A DNA stretch of 64,000 nt from Phil1 sp040767925 (lineage in GTDB: Bacteria; Bacillota; Clostridia; Christensenellales; CAG-138): the NCBI GenBank assembly GCA_040767925.1, contig JAXGNN010000003.1:1-64000 (forward strand), given 5' to 3'. The translations under genes were made by a program, and so were the position numbers. Positions 44,385 to 53,793 of this stretch are shown here, one piece after another (position 1 is the first letter of the stretch; every line of letters begins with the position of its first letter). The notes beneath the pieces are model-generated. The model was given only the letters and a program-made list of their open reading frames with translations. It ran no database searches and was not told the DNA's origin.

Positions 44385-44927
44385 ATGCGCAAGCTCGATC
44401 CGGCGAAAATCATCTCTCTCGGCGCGATGTGCGCGGCGCTGAGCGTGCTCTCGCTCTACGCCTCCGCGGTGCTCCCCACGGCGAAGCTCGCCTTCTATTT
44501 CCTTTCCTCCGTTTTCGTCTATATGCTCACCGCGGAGGAGGCGTACGCCGGCGCTTTGATTTCTTTTCTCGCCTCCGCGCTGCTCAGCTTCGTTCTCCTC
44601 CCGGACAAGCTGTATCTCGCGCCGTACGTCGCGCTGCTTGGCCATTACGGCATATTCAGAACATGGCTCGGCCGCAGGCTGGGCGACAGGCTGCTCGGTT
44701 TTTTGCTTCGCATGCTCTACTGCAACCTGGCGACGGCTGCAGGCATTCTGTCGGCCGTATACGTATTCCAGTTCGATCTCGCGGCCTTCGGCGCGCTGCT
44801 GCCGTTCCCTTCGTGGGTCGCCATACCCGCGCTTGAGGCGGGTTTCGCGCTTTTCGATTTTCTTTATTGGATCTGCCAGAAAATCTACGAGGAACGGATC
44901 AGGGCATATCTGGTGCCGAGGCGATAG
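44385..44927 (+). CDS. Hypothetical integral membrane protein
   Basis: A 180-residue protein with about five hydrophobic segments, and a positively charged loop (RTWLGRRLGDRLLGF). The pattern resembles ECF-type S components or other small membrane proteins of Clostridia, but no family is certain. GAGGAAGAGG upstream supports the ATG at 44385. It lies 9 bases after the J-domain gene and probably shares its transcript. Confidence 0.72.
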   Translation: MRKLDPAKIISLGAMCAALSVLSLYASAVLPTAKLAFYFLSSVFVYMLTAEEAYAGALISFLASALLSFVLLPDKLYLAPYVALLGHYGIFRTWLGRRLGDRLLGFLLRMLYCNLATAAGILSAVYVFQFDLAAFGALLPFPSWVAIPALEAGFALFDFLYWICQKIYEERIRAYLVPRR

Positions 44928-44974
44928 GTAATAAGTCGATGCCTTTCGGGTACAATAACACCCGGAGGCATATG

Positions 44975-47350
44975 ATGAAACGCAGGATTAAGAAAAGGAG
45001 CATATTCTCGAGGGTCATCCGGGCGTTCCTGCTGGCGGGCGCGCTGCTCGTCACGGCATTCGTCCTTTTTTTTGCCGTAAAGCTCTTGAGCCTCGACGCC
45101 TGGCGCACGTTCGACGCGGACAAAATACTCGGCGTGCCGGAAACCCTCGTCCTGTACGACGGGCAGGACGCGGAGATGACGCGGCTCGACGCGGGCGAGG
45201 ACCGCGTCTGGGTGCCGCTCGCTCAGATCCCGGAGCACGTCCGGCAGGCTTTCATCTCGGCGGAGGACAACCGTTATTACGAGCATCCGGGCATAGACAT
45301 CATCCGGGTCTTCGGCGCGCTCTGGCAGGACATCAAAGCGGGAAGCTACGTGCAGGGCGCGTCCACCATCACCATGCAGCTCATCAAGCTCAGCCACCTG
45401 ACCGCGGAAAAGAAAATGTCCCGCAAGCTCGAGGAGGCCGTGCTCGCCTATCAGATGGAGCGGCAGTTCAGCAAGGACGAGATACTCGAGATGTACATGA
45501 ACTACGTGTATTTCGGCAGGGGCTATTACGGCGTGGAGGCGGCGGCGCTGGGCTATTTCGGCGTGCATGCCGGCGAACTGACGCTCGCCGAAGGGGCGAC
45601 GCTCGCGGGCATCCTCAAATCCTCGGCCCGATATTCGCCCCACATCGCGCCGGAGGCCTCGCGCAACCGGAGGAACCTCGTCATTACCCTCATGTGCAAT
45701 TACGGCTATATCGACGAGGCCGCGCGGGACGCGGCCTGCGCGGAGCCGCTCGTTATCCTCGCCGAGGCGGAGCAGAAGCGGGGGTATTATATCAACGCGG
45801 CGCTCGAGGAGGCGGCCCGGGCGCTCGGCTGCGATACGCAGGCGCTTCTCAAGGGCGGGTATCGCATCTATACCTGCGCGGACGCGCAGCTCCAGGCGCA
45901 TTGCGAGAGCATGTTCCGGGAGGGGACGCTTTTCCCCTCGGCGGACTGCGAGGGAGCGCTCGCGGTCGTCAGGGTGTCCGACGCGTCGGTCGCGGCGCTC
46001 GTGGGCGGGCGCAGCGTGGACGCGGCGGTCTCCTTCAACCGGGCGACGGACGTCAGGCGGCAGCCGGGCTCCGTCATCAAGCCCATCATCGTGTACGGTC
46101 CGGCGCTGGAGTTCGGCGGCTACACGGCGGCCTCCGCGATGCTGGACGAGAGGACGGACTTCGCGGGCTATTCGCCGCGCAACTTTTCCGACGACTATTA
46201 CGGCTGGGTCACGCTGCGGGAGGCCGTCAAGCGCTCCCTCAACGTGCCTGCGGTCAAGCTCATGAACGACATCGGCGTGGAGCGCTGCAAGGCGTTCGCC
46301 TCGCTGATGGGCGTGGAGTTCGACGAGGAGGACAACAGCCTTACGCTCGCGCTGGGCGGCTTCGCTTACGGCGTGTCGCCCCTGCAGATGGCGGGCGCTT
46401 ACGCGGGGCTTGCCGCGGGCGGCAGCTACGGCGCGCCCTACCTCGTGCGCTATATTACCGACCGCAACGGTACTGTGCTTTACGCGCACTATAACGAGCG
46501 CGTGCGCGTGATGAGCGAACAGAACGCCTACATCCTCACATCCCTGCTGCAGAGCGCCATCAGCGAGGGGACGGGGAAGAGGCTCGGCAAACTCGGCCTC
46601 GGGCTTGCGGGCAAGACCGGCACGGTCGGCGAGGGCGAGGGCAACCGCGACGCCTGGATGGCGGCCTACAGCCCCGACTTTTCCGCCTGCGTATGGATGG
46701 GCTACGATTCGTCGAACGACGGCGCGATGCCCTCGGACGCGACGGGCGGCAACTATCCCGCGCTGATGCTCTCCGAGGTGTTCACCTATCTTTATCCCGG
46801 GCTGGCCGAGCAGAAATTCGAGGTTCCGGAGGGCATCGTCGAGGTACGCCTCGACGCGTACACGATGCGGCGCAGCCACACGGCGGTGCTCGCGAACGCT
46901 TTCACGCCGTCCTCGAGCGTCATCAAGGAGATCTTTGCCGCGGGGACCGAACCGAGCGCGACCACATCCTACTGGGCGATTCCCGCCGCCCCGCGCAGCT
47001 TCAGCGCCGTTCTTTCGCAAAACGGCCTGCCCTTCATCAGCTTCAACGCGCCGGAGGAAACGACCATCTACAAGCTCTACCGGGTTTCGCCGGACGGGCA
47101 GACGCAGATGATCAAGCAATGGAGCGGCAAGGCGGGCCGCATCACCTACGAGGATAAGGAGGCGATATTCGGCAAATACACCTATTACGTCGTCCCCGAG
47201 CATCCCGAACTCGTCATCAACGGGAAGAAGATCATAGGGCCCGCGACGGCGCGCATCTCGCTGACGGTGTTCTCCTTCGACCAGCTCTGGCCCAACCCGA
47301 CCGACGAAATCGAAATAGAGGATTCCGAACTGGACGACGGCGCGGCATAG
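44975..47350 (+). CDS. Class A penicillin-binding protein (PBP1A-type)
   Basis: A 791-residue bifunctional peptidoglycan synthase. One N-terminal membrane segment; GT51 glycosyltransferase motifs SAEDNRYYEHPGID near residue 94 and QGASTITMQL near 127; transpeptidase motifs SVIK (active Ser near residue 365), SLN near 421, and KTGTVG near 547. A C-terminal extension carries a fibronectin-III-like region and an acidic tail. GGAGG at 44964-44968 favours the second of two tandem ATGs (44975, spacing 6). No operon partner. Confidence 0.92.
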   Translation: MKRRIKKRSIFSRVIRAFLLAGALLVTAFVLFFAVKLLSLDAWRTFDADKILGVPETLVLYDGQDAEMTRLDAGEDRVWVPLAQIPEHVRQAFISAEDNRYYEHPGIDIIRVFGALWQDIKAGSYVQGASTITMQLIKLSHLTAEKKMSRKLEEAVLAYQMERQFSKDEILEMYMNYVYFGRGYYGVEAAALGYFGVHAGELTLAEGATLAGILKSSARYSPHIAPEASRNRRNLVITLMCNYGYIDEAARDAACAEPLVILAEAEQKRGYYINAALEEAARALGCDTQALLKGGYRIYTCADAQLQAHCESMFREGTLFPSADCEGALAVVRVSDASVAALVGGRSVDAAVSFNRATDVRRQPGSVIKPIIVYGPALEFGGYTAASAMLDERTDFAGYSPRNFSDDYYGWVTLREAVKRSLNVPAVKLMNDIGVERCKAFASLMGVEFDEEDNSLTLALGGFAYGVSPLQMAGAYAGLAAGGSYGAPYLVRYITDRNGTVLYAHYNERVRVMSEQNAYILTSLLQSAISEGTGKRLGKLGLGLAGKTGTVGEGEGNRDAWMAAYSPDFSACVWMGYDSSNDGAMPSDATGGNYPALMLSEVFTYLYPGLAEQKFEVPEGIVEVRLDAYTMRRSHTAVLANAFTPSSSVIKEIFAAGTEPSATTSYWAIPAAPRSFSAVLSQNGLPFISFNAPEETTIYKLYRVSPDGQTQMIKQWSGKAGRITYEDKEAIFGKYTYYVVPEHPELVINGKKIIGPATARISLTVFSFDQLWPNPTDEIEIEDSELDDGAA

Positions 47351-47450
47351 CTTGCGTCGGGTGTCGTATACAATATATAAATGGCTTGACTGTTCTTTTA
47401 CCGCTGGCTAAAATTACATTAGAAATATCAATCGGAAAGCAGGTAGGAGA

Positions 47451-48119
47451 ATGGAACTCTCGAGCATTGCGCATGAAATGCAACCCCGCTCCATGGCGGC
47501 CCGCGACTGGGTGTTCCAGGTTTTAAGGACCGCGATCGTGCGCGGGGTTCTGCCCGGCGACATGCCTCTGCGCCAAGATGAGATTTCCGCGGCGCTGAGC
47601 GTGAGCCATATCCCCGTGCGGGAGGCTTTCCGCCAACTCGAGGCGCAAGGGCTCGTGCGCATCTACCCGAACAGAGGCGCGGTCGTCACCAAGCTTTCGC
47701 GCCATGAGATGGAAAACGTCATGGATACCCGTATCATGCTCGAGGTGGGCGCGCTCAACTCCGCGATCGGCTTCATCACCGATCAGGACATCGAAAAGGC
47801 CGAATACTACCTCAACGCTTTCGACGCGGAGATGGAGACCAAGAATTTCGATTCGCTCAATCTGAAGCTTCACTTCGCCCTTTACGGCCCGAGCAACAAC
47901 CAGGTCGCGCTCGCCATGATCGATCAGCTCCACGCGAACGTGGATCGCTACCTGCACCCGTTCTACAACCAGAAGGATATGGAGCGCATCAAGTCCATCG
48001 CCGAGCACAGGTCGCTGATCGAAGCCTGCCGGAACCACGACGTGGTGCTCGCGAGCGCCATATTGCGCACCCATCTCGAGAAAACGAAGATCGAGCTGCT
48101 CAGTTCGCCTCTGCTGTAA
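47451..48119 (+). CDS. GntR-family regulator with FCD domain
   Basis: A 222-residue repressor-type protein. N-terminal winged helix (LPGDMPLRQDEISAALSVSH, then PVREAFRQLEAQGLV) and a C-terminal all-helical FCD ligand domain (residues 85-220) with the Asp/His metal-ligand pattern (DTRIMLE, AEHRSLIEACRNHD). FadR-subfamily members respond to carboxylic acids. The target genes are not evident nearby. GTAGGAG precedes the ATG. Confidence 0.9.
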   Translation: MELSSIAHEMQPRSMAARDWVFQVLRTAIVRGVLPGDMPLRQDEISAALSVSHIPVREAFRQLEAQGLVRIYPNRGAVVTKLSRHEMENVMDTRIMLEVGALNSAIGFITDQDIEKAEYYLNAFDAEMETKNFDSLNLKLHFALYGPSNNQVALAMIDQLHANVDRYLHPFYNQKDMERIKSIAEHRSLIEACRNHDVVLASAILRTHLEKTKIELLSSPLL

Positions 48120-48149
48120 ACGGCGCCATACTGATATTCTCCAGCGAGG

Positions 48150-48172
48150 AGGGCCGCATTCCGTGCGGCCCT
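48150..48172 (+). terminator. Hairpin after the GntR gene
   Basis: AGGGCCGCA-TTCCG-TGCGGCCCT, a perfect 9-bp stem. The T tract is weak. It separates the GntR gene from the arsR promoter. Confidence 0.65.
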
Positions 48173-48175
48173 CTA

Positions 48176-48220
48176 TTGACATCAACGCATCTATATATTA
48201 TCATATAAACAAACGTTTAT
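48176..48220 (+). promoter_or_regulatory. Promoter and operator of the arsR-metal ATPase operon
   Basis: TTGACA (48176-48181), 17 bases, TATCAT (48199-48204), near-consensus. An inverted repeat ATAAAC-AAAC-GTTTAT (48205-48220) starts at the next base, overlapping the likely transcription start, as in CadC/CzrA-type autorepressed operons. The ArsR gene begins 13 bases later. Confidence 0.78.
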
Positions 48221-48232
48221 AGGAGATTGAAT

Positions 48233-48610
48233 ATGGGCAGAGAAACCAGCGAGCTCATCTGCAGGAGCATGCACCTCGACCCGGAGCGCGAGGCGGAGAT
48301 ATTACGGGGGATCCCGGACGAAGACGCGGCGCTCGACGCGTCTGAGCTGTTTACGCAATTGAGCAGCCCCACGCGCATTCGGCTTCTTTGCGTGCTTGCG
48401 ATCGAGCCGGTATGCGTCTGCGAGCTTGCCGACATGCTCTCGATGAGCCAGCCCGCGATCTCGCACCACCTGAGGCTGCTTCGGCAGAGCGGCGTAGTCA
48501 AATATAAAAAGGACGGCAAGCGCGTCATCTATTTCATCAGCGATTCCGAATCCGGCAAGCTGGCGCGTTTTATCATTGAAGATATTATGAAACAGGGGAT
48601 AGGCGTATGA
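48233..48610 (+). CDS. ArsR/SmtB-family metal-sensing repressor
   Basis: A 125-residue winged-helix repressor. ELFTQLSSPTRIRLLCVLAI near residues 38-57, the CVCELADMLSMSQPAISHHL recognition helix near 63-82 with a metal-binding-type CxC (ArsR/CadC alpha-3 position), and a wing with KYKKDGKRVIYF. It likely represses its own promoter and lets go when Cd, Pb, Zn or As binds. It overlaps the ATPase gene by 4 bases. Confidence 0.9.
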   Translation: MGRETSELICRSMHLDPEREAEILRGIPDEDAALDASELFTQLSSPTRIRLLCVLAIEPVCVCELADMLSMSQPAISHHLRLLRQSGVVKYKKDGKRVIYFISDSESGKLARFIIEDIMKQGIGV

Positions 48611-50544
48611 ACGAGGAAAGGCGGCTTGATGCGAAATGCGCGGCGGACGGCTGCGGGTGCTGCGGCGCGCGGGAGCGCAGCCATGGCCATACCCACGATC
48701 ACAATCACGATCACGGGGAGCTGAACGTCAGGCGGGAGATCATCCTCATCGCAGCCGTTGCGGCGCTCCTCGCCGCGGGGATGCTTACCGAGGGCGTCGT
48801 CAGCCTCACGCTGCTGTATGCGGCTTACGCCGCCGCAGGTTTCAAGATCGTCATAGACGCGGCCAAGGGCATCGCAGCGGGTCAATTCGCGGATGAGAAC
48901 GTCCTGATGAGCGTCGCGACCATCGGCGCCCTTGCGCTTGGCGACCATGCGGAGGCGGTCATGGTCATGCTGCTCTACCGCGTGGGCGAGCTTTTGCAAA
49001 GTATCGCGGTAAATCGCTCCCGCGCCTCCATCAGCGCGGCGCTCGACCTTCGCCCGGATACGGCGCGCGTCATGCGCGGCGGGGAGGAGGTCCTCCTTCG
49101 CGCGGACGAGGTCATGATCGGCGAGACCGTCGTCGTTAAGCCCGGGGAGCGCATACCGGTCGACGGCGTCATCGCCTCGGGAGAAAGCTACGTCGATTGC
49201 TCGGCTATCACGGGCGAATCCGTGCCCGTGCGGGCGGCGAAGGGCGATTCCGTATCGTCCGGCGGCATCAATACAAGCGGCGCGATCTCGCTGACGGCGC
49301 AGAGAACGGCGGGGGAATCCACCGCCTCGCGCATCCTGCGCGCGGTGGAGGATGCCGCCGAACATAAGCCGCGCATCCAGAACTTCATCACGCGCTTCTC
49401 GCGCGTCTATACGCCCGCCGTCATGGGGTTGACGGCGCTCGTCGCCGTCGTCCCGCCGCTCCTGGGAGCCGGGAGCTTCAGCGAATGGATCCACCGCGGC
49501 CTGCTGCTCCTGGTCATATCCTGCCCGTGCGCGCTCGTTTTGAGCGTGCCGCTCACCTTCTTCGCGGGCCTCGCGCGCGCGTCCTCATCCGGCGTGCTCC
49601 TCAAGGGCGCGAATGTCATGGAGGCGCTCGTGCGCGCGAAGGCCGTCGCGTTTGACAAGACCGGAACCCTCACTAAAGGCACGTTCGAGGTGACCTCCGT
49701 CGAGGCGGCGGAGGGCTTCGAGGAGCAGGAAATCATCGACTGTGCCGCGGCGCTCGAGCGCAAAAGCGGGCATCCTGCGGGACAGGCGATCGTGCGCGCG
49801 TCGAAGAGGGCGCTCACATTCGAATCTATGGAGGAACGCGCGGGATACGGCGTTTCGGGCGTGGTGGAAGGGAAAGAGGTGCTCGCGGGCAACGCGCGGC
49901 TGCTCGACGCCGAAGGGATCGCATACCCCGTGCTCCCGGATGCGAAATCGTTTGTGCTCGTCGCGGTGGACGGCCGATACGCGGGCGTCGTGCGCATCGA
50001 CGATGAAATAAAAGCAAAAAGCGCCGAAGCCGTCGGGCGCGTCAAGGCGGGCGGGCGGCACGTGGCGCTGCTGACCGGGGACACTCTCCCCTCGGCGCGG
50101 ACGATCGCCGAACAGGCGGGGATCGAGGACATCCACGCGGCGCTGTTGCCGGAGGATAAGCTCGAGGTATTGCGGCGGCTTCGCGCGGAAAGAGGCCCCG
50201 TGATCTTCGTGGGGGACGGCATCAACGACGCGCCCGTGCTCGCAGGGGCGGACGTAGGCTGCGCGCTGGGCGCCGGCGGCACGGACGCCGCCATCGAGGC
50301 CGCGGACATGGTCGTCATGCAGGAGGAGCTCACGGCGCTGCCCGAGGCGATCGGCATCGCGGGCAGGACGCTCGCCGTCGCAAAGGCGAACATCATCTTC
50401 GCGCTCGCGGTCAAACTCATCGTCATGGCGTTCGGGGTACTCGGCCTCGCGCAGATGTGGATGGCGGTTTTCGCGGACGTCGGCGCGACGCTGCTGTGCG
50501 TGCTCAACGCGCTTCGCCTCCTCGCGGTTCACAAAAAGGTTTGA
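48607..50544 (+). CDS. Heavy-metal exporting P-type ATPase (Cd/Zn/Pb type)
   Basis: A 645-residue P1B ATPase. N-terminal Cys-rich and His-rich segment (HTHDHNHDH near residues 29-38) in place of a classic HMA domain; TGES actuator motif near 204; CPCAL metal-transport motif near 305; DKTGTLTKG phosphorylation site near 350; GDGINDAPVL near 537. CPC plus His-rich start fits Zn/Cd/Pb export. It is translated together with ArsR. Confidence 0.92.
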   Translation: MNEERRLDAKCAADGCGCCGARERSHGHTHDHNHDHGELNVRREIILIAAVAALLAAGMLTEGVVSLTLLYAAYAAAGFKIVIDAAKGIAAGQFADENVLMSVATIGALALGDHAEAVMVMLLYRVGELLQSIAVNRSRASISAALDLRPDTARVMRGGEEVLLRADEVMIGETVVVKPGERIPVDGVIASGESYVDCSAITGESVPVRAAKGDSVSSGGINTSGAISLTAQRTAGESTASRILRAVEDAAEHKPRIQNFITRFSRVYTPAVMGLTALVAVVPPLLGAGSFSEWIHRGLLLLVISCPCALVLSVPLTFFAGLARASSSGVLLKGANVMEALVRAKAVAFDKTGTLTKGTFEVTSVEAAEGFEEQEIIDCAAALERKSGHPAGQAIVRASKRALTFESMEERAGYGVSGVVEGKEVLAGNARLLDAEGIAYPVLPDAKSFVLVAVDGRYAGVVRIDDEIKAKSAEAVGRVKAGGRHVALLTGDTLPSARTIAEQAGIEDIHAALLPEDKLEVLRRLRAERGPVIFVGDGINDAPVLAGADVGCALGAGGTDAAIEAADMVVMQEELTALPEAIGIAGRTLAVAKANIIFALAVKLIVMAFGVLGLAQMWMAVFADVGATLLCVLNALRLLAVHKKV

Positions 50545-50601
50545 GGACAAACCACCCCGTCTATGGTAAAATAACCGCATAAAGCTTCCGGAGGTACCGC
50601 G

Positions 50602-51072
50602 ATGAGCGAAACGGCATATTCCGTGGCCGCGTCAGTCATGCGGTACCTTTTTGTGCTGCTGCTGGGCTTCGTGATCGCGAGCACCGTCGCGCGCTCCGTC
50701 GCGGAGAGCAGGCGCATCCGGCTCATCCGGCAGAGGGCGGGATTGCCCGTGCGATGGATCGAGATCCTCGCGCCTGAAAAGTATAAGGGCAGATGGTTCC
50801 GGCTCGACGACGACACGTATATCGGTTCGGCGAAGGATGTGGACGTGCCGCTCCCGCACACGGAACTCAGGGACGAGCACGCGCGCATCTATTACAGGCG
50901 CGGCGAGGTCATGCTGCAGACGAGGCAGAGGCGCTTTTGCGAGATAAACGGCGCGAAACCCGCGCGCAGGACCGCGCTGTCCGACGGCGACACCGTCTGG
51001 ATGCGCGACGTATGCTTCGCCTGCCGCAAGCACAGGCTCGGCAGCGGGGAGGACGCAGATGAGCAGGATTAA
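50602..51072 (+). CDS. FHA-domain membrane protein
   Basis: A 156-residue protein with one N-terminal membrane segment and a forkhead-associated domain (RWFRLDDDTYIGSAKDVDVPL near residues 66-86, HARIYYRRGEV, and INGAKPARRTALSDGDTVWM). FHA domains bind phosphothreonine. It overlaps the FtsW-like gene by 14 bases; FHA-FtsW/RodA-PBP clusters are known in Gram-positives, often linked to Ser/Thr kinases. No kinase gene is in this window. Confidence 0.85.
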   Translation: MSETAYSVAASVMRYLFVLLLGFVIASTVARSVAESRRIRLIRQRAGLPVRWIEILAPEKYKGRWFRLDDDTYIGSAKDVDVPLPHTELRDEHARIYYRRGEVMLQTRQRRFCEINGAKPARRTALSDGDTVWMRDVCFACRKHRLGSGEDADEQD

Positions 51073-52309
51073 GCATGTCAGCGTCGCGACGGTGCTCTCG
51101 GCCGTGCTGCTGTTCACGGCGGCGTGCTTCATCATGCTCGCTTTCTCAAAGGGCTCGTTCGACGGCGCGGCGTTGCTCTTCGGCCTGCTGCTCTGCCTTC
51201 TGATCCTCGCGGAATACATACTGCTCCTGTGGGTCGCGCGTCACGCGGACAGGATCCTTTTTATACTGGTCGCGTTTTTGACGGTGCTCGGCATGGCGGT
51301 GCAGTACCGCATGTCCGCCGAATCCGCGCTGCACCAGCTCCTCATGGCTTTCGCGGGCGGGGTCGCCATGCTCGTTATGGCGGCCGTCATGAAAAAGCCC
51401 GACATATTGCGGCTGTTAAGCCTTCCCCTTGCGCTGTTGAGCATCGCGATCCTCGCGGCGCTGCTCTTCGTCGGCAAGGAGGCGGGCGGCGCGAAGAACT
51501 GGATCAGCATCGGCGGCTTTTTATTCCAGCCTTCCGAATTTGTGAAAGTCGCGCTCATCATCGTGCTCGCGAGCGTTATGACGAACTCCGTCGCCGTGAG
51601 AAGGCTCATCCCCGCGGCGCTCTTCGCGCTCGCGGTCGCGGCGCTGCTCGTCGTGCAGCGCGACCTTGGCGCGGCCATGCTCGCGATGGGCGTTTTCCTC
51701 ATCCTGTTTTACGCCGCGACGGGCAATATCACGGCCACGTTTTTTGGCATTGCCGCCGGGGGAGCGGGGGCGTACGCGAGCTACCTCGCGTTCGACCATG
51801 TCAAGGCGCGCGTGGGCGCGTGGCTCGACCCATGGGCGACCTATTCGACGAGCGGCTACCAGATCGCGCAGGGGCTCATGGCGATCGCCTCCGGCGGTTT
51901 CTGGGGCGAGGGGCTGGGCCTCGGCTCGCCCACTCTGATCCCCGCCTATTATACGGATTATGTTTTCGCGGTCATCTGCGAGGAGTTCGGCATCATCTTC
52001 GGCGTGGGCGTGATCGCGATCTACGCGCTTTTGGTCGTGCGCGGCGTCTTGATCGCGCTCGCGAGCGAGGATCGCTTTTCCTCGCTCTCTGCGTTCGGCG
52101 CGGCGTCGCTCGTCGCCGTGCAGACGTTCATCATCATCGGCGGCGTGATCAAGCTCATCCCGCTCACGGGCATCACGATGCCCTTTGTGAGCTACGGCGG
52201 CAGCTCCATGATCGCTTTTATGGCGATCGTGGGCATGCTTCAGGGGGCGGCCTCCCGCAACGGTGCGGTGCTCGAGAGAAAGCTGGAGGAGGAGGCGGAG
52301 GAAGAATGA
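51059..52309 (+). CDS. FtsW/RodA/SpoVE-family SEDS glycosyltransferase
   Basis: A 416-residue SEDS protein with about 10-12 membrane segments. Conserved motifs: NWISIGGFLFQPSEFVKVAL near residue 147, RDLGAAML near 200, and SYGGSSMIAFMAIVGML near the C-terminus. SEDS proteins polymerise glycan strands together with a class B PBP, which is encoded immediately downstream with a 4-base overlap. GGGGAGG precedes the start. Confidence 0.9.
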   Translation: MSRIKHVSVATVLSAVLLFTAACFIMLAFSKGSFDGAALLFGLLLCLLILAEYILLLWVARHADRILFILVAFLTVLGMAVQYRMSAESALHQLLMAFAGGVAMLVMAAVMKKPDILRLLSLPLALLSIAILAALLFVGKEAGGAKNWISIGGFLFQPSEFVKVALIIVLASVMTNSVAVRRLIPAALFALAVAALLVVQRDLGAAMLAMGVFLILFYAATGNITATFFGIAAGGAGAYASYLAFDHVKARVGAWLDPWATYSTSGYQIAQGLMAIASGGFWGEGLGLGSPTLIPAYYTDYVFAVICEEFGIIFGVGVIAIYALLVVRGVLIALASEDRFSSLSAFGAASLVAVQTFIIIGGVIKLIPLTGITMPFVSYGGSSMIAFMAIVGMLQGAASRNGAVLERKLEEEAEEE

Positions 52310-53793
52310 ACACATCGCGCAACATGAAGACCCTTCTCGTCGTGTTTCTGCTGCTCTTCGCGCTGCTCGCGGCCTATCTCGTCTATATCATCGACGTGTA
52401 CGGGGACTACTGGTTCGCGAGCCCTTACAACACGCGCGTCGCGGCGCAGAAATCCCGCGTGATCGCCGGGGATGTGCGCGACCGCAACGGCAAAACGCTC
52501 GCCGCAACGGACGGGGCAGGCGGTCGGACCTACGCGAGCGGCAAGACGCTTCGCTACTCGATCGCCCATGTGCTCGGGGACAACGGCGGACAGACGATCG
52601 GCGCGCAGGCGCTCTTCACGAAATATCTCCTCGGCTTCGACGCGGACCTTGCGGCACGCCTCGAGGAGCTTTTTTCCGGCGAGATGCGGCGCGGCTCCGA
52701 CGTATACCTGACAATCGACGCTGCGCTTTGCGAATACGCGTACGAACAGCTCGACGGACGCTCGGGCGCCATCGTCGTGATGAACTATGAAACCGGGGAG
52801 ATACTGGCCTCGACAAGCTCCCCCTCGTTCGACCTCTCGAAGATCGGCGGCTTCGCCTCGGGCGAATACGAGCCGGAGGAGGGTAGCCTCGTCAACCGCG
52901 CGACCATGGGCAGGTATACGCCCGGCTCGACCTTCAAGATCGTCACTGCCGTCGCGGCGCTGCGCTATCTGCCCAACGTCACAGAAAGGACCTTTACCTG
53001 CACGGGCTATCTCGCGTTTAATAAAAAAACGGGCAAACTGCTTTCGGATGCGTCCGCGGCCATCGACGCGGAGGGCAACGTCCGGGAAGGCTACGCGCTG
53101 CTGCGCGATTTCGACCGTGAGGTGCATGGGGAAATCACGCTCGAGGAAGCCATCGCCCATTCATGCAACAACGTTTTCGCGCGCCTCGCGCTTGAAATCG
53201 GCGAGGCGAGGCTGACGAGTGTCGCCAAAGAACTCGGCTTCAACGGCGAGTTTGTTTTCGACGAGCTCGTGGTGTACAGCGGAACGTACGGCGAGAGCGG
53301 CTCCGACTTCGAGCTCGCCTGGAGCGGCGTGGGCCAGCATACGGACATCATGACGCCCATGCACATGTGCCTTTTGAGCGCCGCGATCGCCAACGACGGC
53401 GTCATCATGAAGCCGAGGCTTTTATACGAGGTGCGCTCGCCCGGCGGCAGGGTCGAGAAAACGCTGGCGCCCGCGGAATATAAAACCGTCCTCAAAGGGA
53501 ATGAAGCGGCCTTTCTGAAGGAGAGCATGCGCCTTGCCGTCGCGGAGGGTACGGGGACGAAGGCGCGCGTCGAGGGCTACGCCGTGTGCGGTAAAACCGG
53601 CACGGCCGAGGTATCCTCAAGCGCGAATATCGCGCCGCACGCGTGGTTCACGGGCTTTATCGACGATGCGGCGCATCCTTACGCGATTTGCGTCGTCATA
53701 GAAAACGGAGGCGGGGGAGGCGCAGTCGCCGCGCCCGTCGCCGCATCCGTGCTTGAAAAGGCGATCGAGCTTCTCTCTCAGCCCTCCGCGTAA
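52306..53793 (+). CDS. Class B penicillin-binding protein (transpeptidase)
   Basis: A 495-residue PBP with one N-terminal membrane segment, a short dimerisation-type domain, and a transpeptidase domain with STFK (active Ser near residue 208), SCN near 286 and KTGTAE near 430. The length and motifs fit PbpA-type class B PBPs, which crosslink peptidoglycan with a SEDS partner. The 4-base overlap with the FtsW-like gene and the FHA gene upstream make this a three-gene cassette. Its last 16 bases overlap the end of the convergent DUF3810 gene. Confidence 0.92.
   Translation: MNTSRNMKTLLVVFLLLFALLAAYLVYIIDVYGDYWFASPYNTRVAAQKSRVIAGDVRDRNGKTLAATDGAGGRTYASGKTLRYSIAHVLGDNGGQTIGAQALFTKYLLGFDADLAARLEELFSGEMRRGSDVYLTIDAALCEYAYEQLDGRSGAIVVMNYETGEILASTSSPSFDLSKIGGFASGEYEPEEGSLVNRATMGRYTPGSTFKIVTAVAALRYLPNVTERTFTCTGYLAFNKKTGKLLSDASAAIDAEGNVREGYALLRDFDREVHGEITLEEAIAHSCNNVFARLALEIGEARLTSVAKELGFNGEFVFDELVVYSGTYGESGSDFELAWSGVGQHTDIMTPMHMCLLSAAIANDGVIMKPRLLYEVRSPGGRVEKTLAPAEYKTVLKGNEAAFLKESMRLAVAEGTGTKARVEGYAVCGKTGTAEVSSSANIAPHAWFTGFIDDAAHPYAICVVIENGGGGGAVAAPVAASVLEKAIELLSQPSA

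Noticed and set aside
44885..47203. Very long minus-strand open frame (772 codons) opposite the class A PBP gene
   Set aside because: Its product is Arg/Ala/Leu/Val-rich low-complexity without domains; the plus strand has all PBP motifs. GC-rich third positions keep the antisense frame open.
51124..52305. Upstream in-frame extension of the class B PBP inside the FtsW-like gene
   Set aside because: The extension is an out-of-frame reading of the SEDS gene; PBP homology begins at the ATG at 52306.
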